The notes under the pieces: generated by a model | Databases searched by the model: none | Told to the model about the DNA's origin: nothing | What the model saw: only the letters and a program-made list of their open reading frames with translations | Assembly (NCBI GenBank): GCA_021372615.1 | Contig: JAJFUB010000026.1 | Location: 1-64,000 of the forward strand | Reading direction: 5' to 3' | Origin: a bacterium | Lineage (GTDB): Bacteria > Armatimonadota > Zipacnadia > Zipacnadales > UBA11051 | Length of the DNA: 64,000 nucleotides | Position numbers and translations under genes: made by a program | Shown: positions 60,708 through 64,000 of the stretch, one piece after another | Position numbering within the stretch: position 1 is the stretch's first letter | Layout: each line of letters starts with the position of its first letter

Positions 60708-61019
60708 CTACGCCGCCCGGTAGATGACCTCGCCGGTGCGCAGGACCTCGCGGACGAACCCACTGTCATCGTTCGCGCGGGACAACAGGTGCGGCTCGAT
60801 CATCGGGTCAATGTCGTTGCGCAGGTGACACAACCGTGCGGCCAGTGTCAGGAAGTCCCCCGTGATCTCGGGCAAGATCACGGCCACGTCAATGTCACTG
60901 TCCGCGCCCGCCTCGCCGGTGGCGTGCGAGCCGAACAGGACGATCTGACTGTCCGGGAATTCCGCAGCGACTACTCGGGCGTACTGCGCGACCCGGCGTC
61001 GCACCTGTCGCTTATCCAT
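60708..61019 (-). CDS. Minimal nucleotidyltransferase (MNT antitoxin-like)
   Basis: 103 residues. LFGSHATGEAGADSDIDVAVIL holds the G-S and D-x-D motif; the tail GFVREVLRTGEVIYRAA is duplicated at 59217. It overlaps the upstream HEPN gene by 49 bp. Here HEPN comes first and MNT second, the reverse of the pairs at 20-21 kb and 51-52 kb. Confidence 0.86.
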   Translation of the reverse strand: MDKRQVRRRVAQYARVVAAEFPDSQIVLFGSHATGEAGADSDIDVAVILPEITGDFLTLAARLCHLRNDIDPMIEPHLLSRANDDSGFVREVLRTGEVIYRAA

Positions 61020-61417
61020 GTCAGTAACCGTTCCGTGTTCTCGATCAGCGTGCGGCAGCGCTCGGCGGAGAGGGACCGCAACAGGGCGTCCTTCTGCGCC
61101 GGGAAGCGCGCCTCAATGTTCAGCGGTTCCAGTACATCCAATAGCGCCTGATCCTCGGTTGGCAGCTCGTCGTACGAACCGCCCGATTTCGCCAACCTCA
61201 CGAGAGCATGTGTGTAGGGCGGCATGCTTCGCGTGGCGCAGACGATGAGGCCCTTGAGCGCCTTCTCGATGACCTGGTGGCACATGAAGCCGACGTAGAG
61301 GTACCGGTCATTGACCAGCATGATCTTGGCTGTCTCGAGGTCGTACTGGGCCAGGTCACGCCAGTAGCGGACCTGCCGGGCAACCTGCTCGCCATCGAGG
61401 TGCTCTTCGGGTGCCAT
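60971..61417 (-). CDS. HEPN-domain protein, partner of the MNT
   Basis: 148 residues from ATG 61417. RYWRDLAQYDLETAKIMLVN, RYLYVGFMCHQVIEKALKGL, PPYTHALVRLAKSGG and NIEARFPAQKDAL, matching the HEPN helices and the RFP/RYP segment of DUF-HEPN proteins. No R-x4-6-H motif is obvious. It has an extended -10 promoter 8 nt upstream. Confidence 0.84.
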   Translation of the reverse strand: MAPEEHLDGEQVARQVRYWRDLAQYDLETAKIMLVNDRYLYVGFMCHQVIEKALKGLIVCATRSMPPYTHALVRLAKSGGSYDELPTEDQALLDVLEPLNIEARFPAQKDALLRSLSAERCRTLIENTERLLTWISDRCDAGSRSTPE

Positions 61418-61425
61418 TTGGTGTC

Positions 61426-61434
61426 ATTGTAGCA
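61426..61434 (-). promoter_or_regulatory. Extended -10 promoter of HEPN/MNT, near-leaderless
   Basis: On the minus strand TGCTACAAT (TG-n-TACAAT) lies with its -10 end 8 nt before the HEPN ATG at 61417. No -35 match and no ribosome site, so a leaderless or very short leader transcript is likely. Confidence 0.6.
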
Positions 61435-61483
61435 CAAACGTCGATATCCGGGGTCATCAGTCCCATCGCCCCTGCGCTTCCCC

Positions 61484-61550
61484 TCACTCCCCCTCCGCCG
61501 CCGCGTACTTCACCCCCGACAGCTTCGCGAAATGGGCGTCGCACTTGACG
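61484..61550 (-). pseudogene. 3' remnant of a VapC (PIN) toxin gene
   Basis: The minus strand reads CDAHFAKLSGVKYAAAEGE and a stop, aligning with the end of the intact PIN toxin at 62803 (SDAHFAELPGVEYIADKA). The N-terminal catalytic part is gone. DNA identity is moderate, so it is an old paralogue, not a fresh duplication. Confidence 0.65.
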
Positions 61551-61768
61551 CCGCGCCGCGGCGGCGGCATTCTATGGCCAGGCGGGTGGTCCGGAGCGTC
61601 GCGTGGGGCCCAGAGCCTCCTGCGGCCGCAGGATGTCTACACATATTCGGACACATATCATTCTGCTGGCACAGACCCGCCGACGCGCCGACGCAGAAGC
61701 CGAGACTGCGTCCACGTTGACCCGCCATGCGCTGGAATGAGTTCCGTCTGAGAGGAACACCAACGATC

Positions 61769-62767
61769 ATGATGAGACCCGGCCGCAACCTCAGTCGCAG
61801 CCTCGTTCAGTTGTTGTCGTTGGCCTTGCTAGGGGGAATGCTGGTGCCCGCCCTCGGCAGCGCCTGCGTCTGCGACAACCAGTCCGGCCAGGTCATCTGG
61901 GTGTCACTCAACGGTGGACCGTACGTGAAGCTCACCCCCGGCGAGCGGACGCTGGGCATGACTGGGTGGGTCGGCAAGGGTGGGCGCGTGTCGGTCCGGC
62001 TCCAGCCCGAGCTGGGCGCGCCGTGCGTGCGGGAGTATGGCAATGTCGAGGCCGAGGCGTGGGTCACCGTCAGGGATGAGGACCTCGGGCCGCAGGGCGG
62101 GCCACACCGCGGTCAGCGGGTCAACCCTAACATCACCCGCCCGGCCCGGTGGTTCGACGCCTGGCCGGACATGACTGTGGCCGGGCAGGCCCCGCCCAAC
62201 GCGCACCTGCGCGTGACGATCATGTACCGCCAGACCTTCCCCGAGGCGACCGGGGTGTTGTGGCAGGGGGAGCTGACAGCCCTGCCCACCGGCGACTGGA
62301 CGACACCGAAGGTGAAGGGCCGCCCCGCCGAGGGCGTGGTCTTCCCGGACGGCTACACCTTCGTAGTCGAGGCCCTCAGCGAGCATGGTCGCGTCATCGG
62401 GCGGCGCCAGGCAACGCTGGGGCGGATGCAGGACCTGCGGGTGGAGACGGAAGCTGACACCAAACTGAGCATCACGCGGCCCACGCGGTGGCTGGACGAC
62501 TGGCCGGAGCTGGTCGTCGCCGGCCAGGCGCCCTTCGGCGCTCGCCTGCGCCTCAGCATTGTCTACAAGCAGCGCTTCCCTGAGCGGGTGGGGATGCTAT
62601 GGCAGGGGATGGTGGAGGTGTTGCCCACGGGGCGGTGGGAGACGACCAAGCTGAGCCGGCGGCCCGAGGGGGAGCTGGTGTCCCCGGACGAGTACACTTT
62701 CGTGGCTGAGCTGCTGGGGCACGACGAGCGGGTCATCGCGCGCGAGCAGACGACGCTGAAGCGGTGA
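61769..62767 (+). CDS. Secreted protein with two tandem about-95-residue repeats
   Basis: 332 residues from ATG 61769. Signal peptide LVQLLSLALLGGMLVPALGS, then ACVCDNQSGQVIWVSLNGGP. Two repeats follow (about 125-225 and 235-332), each running ITRPxRWxDxWP, VAGQAPxxAxLR, YxQxFPExxGxLWQG, LPTGxW, PDxYTFVxE, RVIxRxQxTL. They read like beta-sandwich modules, perhaps Ig-like. Unknown function. Its 3' end approaches the VapBC operon tail to tail. Confidence 0.75.
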   Translation: MMRPGRNLSRSLVQLLSLALLGGMLVPALGSACVCDNQSGQVIWVSLNGGPYVKLTPGERTLGMTGWVGKGGRVSVRLQPELGAPCVREYGNVEAEAWVTVRDEDLGPQGGPHRGQRVNPNITRPARWFDAWPDMTVAGQAPPNAHLRVTIMYRQTFPEATGVLWQGELTALPTGDWTTPKVKGRPAEGVVFPDGYTFVVEALSEHGRVIGRRQATLGRMQDLRVETEADTKLSITRPTRWLDDWPELVVAGQAPFGARLRLSIVYKQRFPERVGMLWQGMVEVLPTGRWETTKLSRRPEGELVSPDEYTFVAELLGHDERVIAREQTTLKR

Positions 62768-62802
62768 GGCCAAACGCGCCATCGGCGGGCGCGTCTCCCG
62801 GG

Positions 62803-63180
62803 TCACGCTTTGTCTGCGATGTACTCAACGCCGGGTAGCTCCGCGAAGTGGGCGTCGCTGGTGATGAGCCTAGCCTCATGCTGCTGGGCGGTGGCATAGA
62901 TGATGGCGTCAGCCATCGGGAGGTTGTGTGCGAGGCTGATCTCCGCCGCAGTCAGGGCCAGATTGTCCTCGAGTGGTACGGTTTGTCGTTCGGTCATCTG
63001 TGCCATGGCTCTTGCGGTATGGGCACGCTCGAGCCTGGTCTTCAGGATCTTGTACACTTCATAGAGCACAACCGTCGGCACCAGCACGTCCGGCGCCTTC
63101 ACATGCTTGGCGTACGCGGACGCCAGCGGTCCTTCGAGGAAGTACTCCAGCCAGCCTGAGGAATCGATCACGACGGCCAT
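62803..63180 (-). CDS. vapC: VapC-type PIN-domain ribonuclease toxin, second
   Basis: 125 residues. MAVVIDSSGWLEYF (D6), VPTVVLYEVYKIL (E), NLPMADAIIYATAQQHEARLITSDAHF (D, D). It overlaps the AbrB-type antitoxin gene by 13 bp. The C-terminus is echoed by the remnant at 61484. Confidence 0.9.
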   Translation of the reverse strand: MAVVIDSSGWLEYFLEGPLASAYAKHVKAPDVLVPTVVLYEVYKILKTRLERAHTARAMAQMTERQTVPLEDNLALTAAEISLAHNLPMADAIIYATAQQHEARLITSDAHFAELPGVEYIADKA

Positions 63181-63389
63181 CGCTGCTCATCCTCCTCTTC
63201 GCGGTAGCCCTCGTACGTATGTCCCTTGCCGATGCCCCGCAACTCCTCAATCGGGACCACCGGAACCAGAGTGGCGACGCCGTCGAGCACAAGCAGCTTC
63301 ACTCTCTGCCCCGGCTTGAGGCGCAGCTGCTCCCGCACTTCTCTGGGGATGACGATCTGGTACTTCGGTGAGATGGTCACGGCAGGCAT
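63168..63389 (-). CDS. vapB: AbrB/SpoVT-type antitoxin (VapB)
   Basis: 73 residues: MPAVTISPKYQIVIPREVRE and LRLKPGQRVKLLVLDG, the swapped-hairpin AbrB fold that binds DNA, then a toxin-binding tail (HTYEGYREEEDEQRWPS). AAGGCGG is 8 nt before the ATG. First gene of the operon with its own promoter. Confidence 0.9.
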   Translation of the reverse strand: MPAVTISPKYQIVIPREVREQLRLKPGQRVKLLVLDGVATLVPVVPIEELRGIGKGHTYEGYREEEDEQRWPS

Positions 63390-63425
63390 GATCTTACCGC
63401 CTTATACGCGCATGTGATCGATCAT

Positions 63426-63454
63426 AGTCTACCTTACCATGGTACTCCCGTCAA
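63426..63454 (-). promoter_or_regulatory. VapBC promoter with spacer palindrome
   Basis: TTGACG (63454-63449), 17 bp, TAGACT (63431-63426). The spacer contains the 10-bp perfect palindrome TACCATGGTA (63435-63444), a candidate operator. The region is AT-richer than its surroundings. Confidence 0.6.
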
Positions 63455-64000
63455 CTCTTCCCCCTCAACTGCCACCCGCGCACATCCAGGAACCAGTGGC
63501 CGTTCACTTGCACCGGTTCGCTCTCAGTGATCTCGATCCGTTGGCGGAAGAGCGGACCGTCTACCACTGCTGTATGGTACTCGCCGTTCTCGCCGCACAC
63601 GTCGAGGGCCGGCTGCGCGGCCGCCCATGCCAGGAACTCCGGCCCGAGGTGCATCCCCATCTGCGCACCGCTGAAGACGTCGGGACGGCCGGAGACGATG
63701 ACGGCCTCGAAGCCCGCACCCAGGAACTCGGCCATGACCTGCTGGGTGTCCATCCCATATATAGGGTGTACCCAGTCCAGCCCGGCTGCCCGGCACATGC
63801 GGATGCCCCAATCGCGGTTGGCCTCGGGGAAGATGTCGCCGAAGACCATGCCCTCGACGCCACGGCCCTTCAGCTCGCGCAGAGCGGCCTGGTACGACTC
63901 CTCATAGGTGTCGTCCGGGGTCGGCCACTGCAGGAGCTGCAGGCCCATGGCCTCGGCCTGGGCGCGGACGAAGTCCTTCGGCGTGCCGTGGAAGCGGACG
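63451..64000 (-). CDS. Diphthine-ammonia ligase-family (Dph6-like) ATP-binding protein, N-terminus beyond window
   Basis: The frame stays open to the right edge; upstream of the internal ATG 63948 it reads VRFHGTPKDFVRAQAEAMGL, so the start lies outside. Visible: ELKGRGVEGMVFGDIFPEAN, RDWGIRMCRAAGLDWVHPIYG, EAVIVSGRPDVF, GEYHTAVVDGPLF. This is the C-terminal part of the adenine-nucleotide alpha-hydrolase/Dph6 fold. Bacteria lack diphthamide, so a different amidation or thiolation substrate is likely. Confidence 0.85.
   Translation of the reverse strand, partial: VRFHGTPKDFVRAQAEAMGLQLLQWPTPDDTYEESYQAALRELKGRGVEGMVFGDIFPEANRDWGIRMCRAAGLDWVHPIYGMDTQQVMAEFLGAGFEAVIVSGRPDVFSGAQMGMHLGPEFLAWAAAQPALDVCGENGEYHTAVVDGPLFRQRIEITESEPVQVNGHWFLDVRGWQLRGKS

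Larger units (their letters stand above)
61418..61768. other. 351-bp region between HEPN/MNT and the secreted repeat protein
   Basis: Contains the HEPN promoter (61426-61434), a VapC remnant (61484-61550), a 14-bp perfect palindrome CCTGCGGCCGCAGG (61619-61632) and a direct repeat ACACATAT (61639, 61651) in an AT-rich spot that may belong to the promoter of the downstream gene. No intact gene. Confidence 0.6.

Noticed and set aside
1-64000. tRNA, rRNA and riboswitch candidates
   Set aside because: I looked at the intergenic stretches and found no cloverleaf, rRNA signature or conserved riboswitch core; a covariance-model scan would be decisive.

Overview
The window is a high-GC, gene-dense chromosomal segment. 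I recognised no rRNA or tRNA genes, CRISPR array or transposase. Two secreted pseudopilins carry the N-terminal signature [15 protein letters not shown] and a C-terminal H-X9-DG-like motif. Around them are many secreted glycoside-hydrolase-like proteins, CBM9-like and LamG-like modules, and short palindromic repeats that enter reading frames. Together these point to Armatimonadota or a related planctomycete-like free-living heterotroph. This is inference from protein signatures; no marker gene settles the phylum.

Layout. 1-2.0 kb: a TIR/NB-ARC/TPR (NLR-like) protein running off the left edge. 2.2-3.6 kb: five tandem 53-residue Flp pilin genes. 3.9-5.8 kb: a MacB/LolCD-type ABC exporter. 5.8-6.5 kb: mazEF. 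6.6-20.3 kb: metabolic genes (two tandem M14 aspartoacylase-like genes, tcdA, tatD, an atypical response regulator, a two-domain amidohydrolase, a beta-hydroxyacid dehydrogenase, glnA, a pseudopilin, a CBM9-like protein, a cyclase, a DUF4910-like peptidase, a DegT aminotransferase). 20.3-21.4 kb: HEPN/MNT pair with a winged-helix-MNT fusion. 21.5-25.8 kb: a minus-strand run with parA and a ribbon-helix-helix partner leading into membrane and envelope genes, preceded by a 480-bp repeat-rich non-coding zone. 26.3-37.0 kb: flavoprotein, zinc-type dehydrogenase, recQ, a large secreted DUF4091-like protein and three aldo/keto reductases. 37.1-44.5 kb: a LacI regulator coupled to a pseudopilin and a secreted beta-propeller protein, a barrel hydrolase-like protein, then an ECF sigma factor overlapping a gene that fuses an anti-sigma zinc finger to a GspE/PilB ATPase. 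44.7-58 kb: a carboxylesterase pseudogene, a BrnT/BrnA-like pair, a sugar-degradation cluster (GH39-like, DUF6259-like, UroD-like, LamG/DUF6067-like, L-fucose isomerase) and further TA modules. 58-64 kb: an orphan HEAGH metallopeptidase-like protein, a membrane protein, an AAA_14/DUF4143 ATPase, HEPN/MNT, a secreted repeat protein, VapBC and a partial Dph6-like gene.

How parts work together. The ECF/zinc-finger-GspE gene pair suggests that pilus or type II secretion ATPase activity may be wired directly to a sigma factor. I found no described precedent from memory and rank it as the most interesting signal. The Flp array and the two pseudopilins are possible clients of such a machine, but no Tad or T2SS assembly genes lie here. 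Seven toxin-antitoxin modules plus two decayed toxin 3' ends make 44-64 kb a turnover hotspot. Several modules show clear promoters with palindromic operators over them, and two look leaderless.
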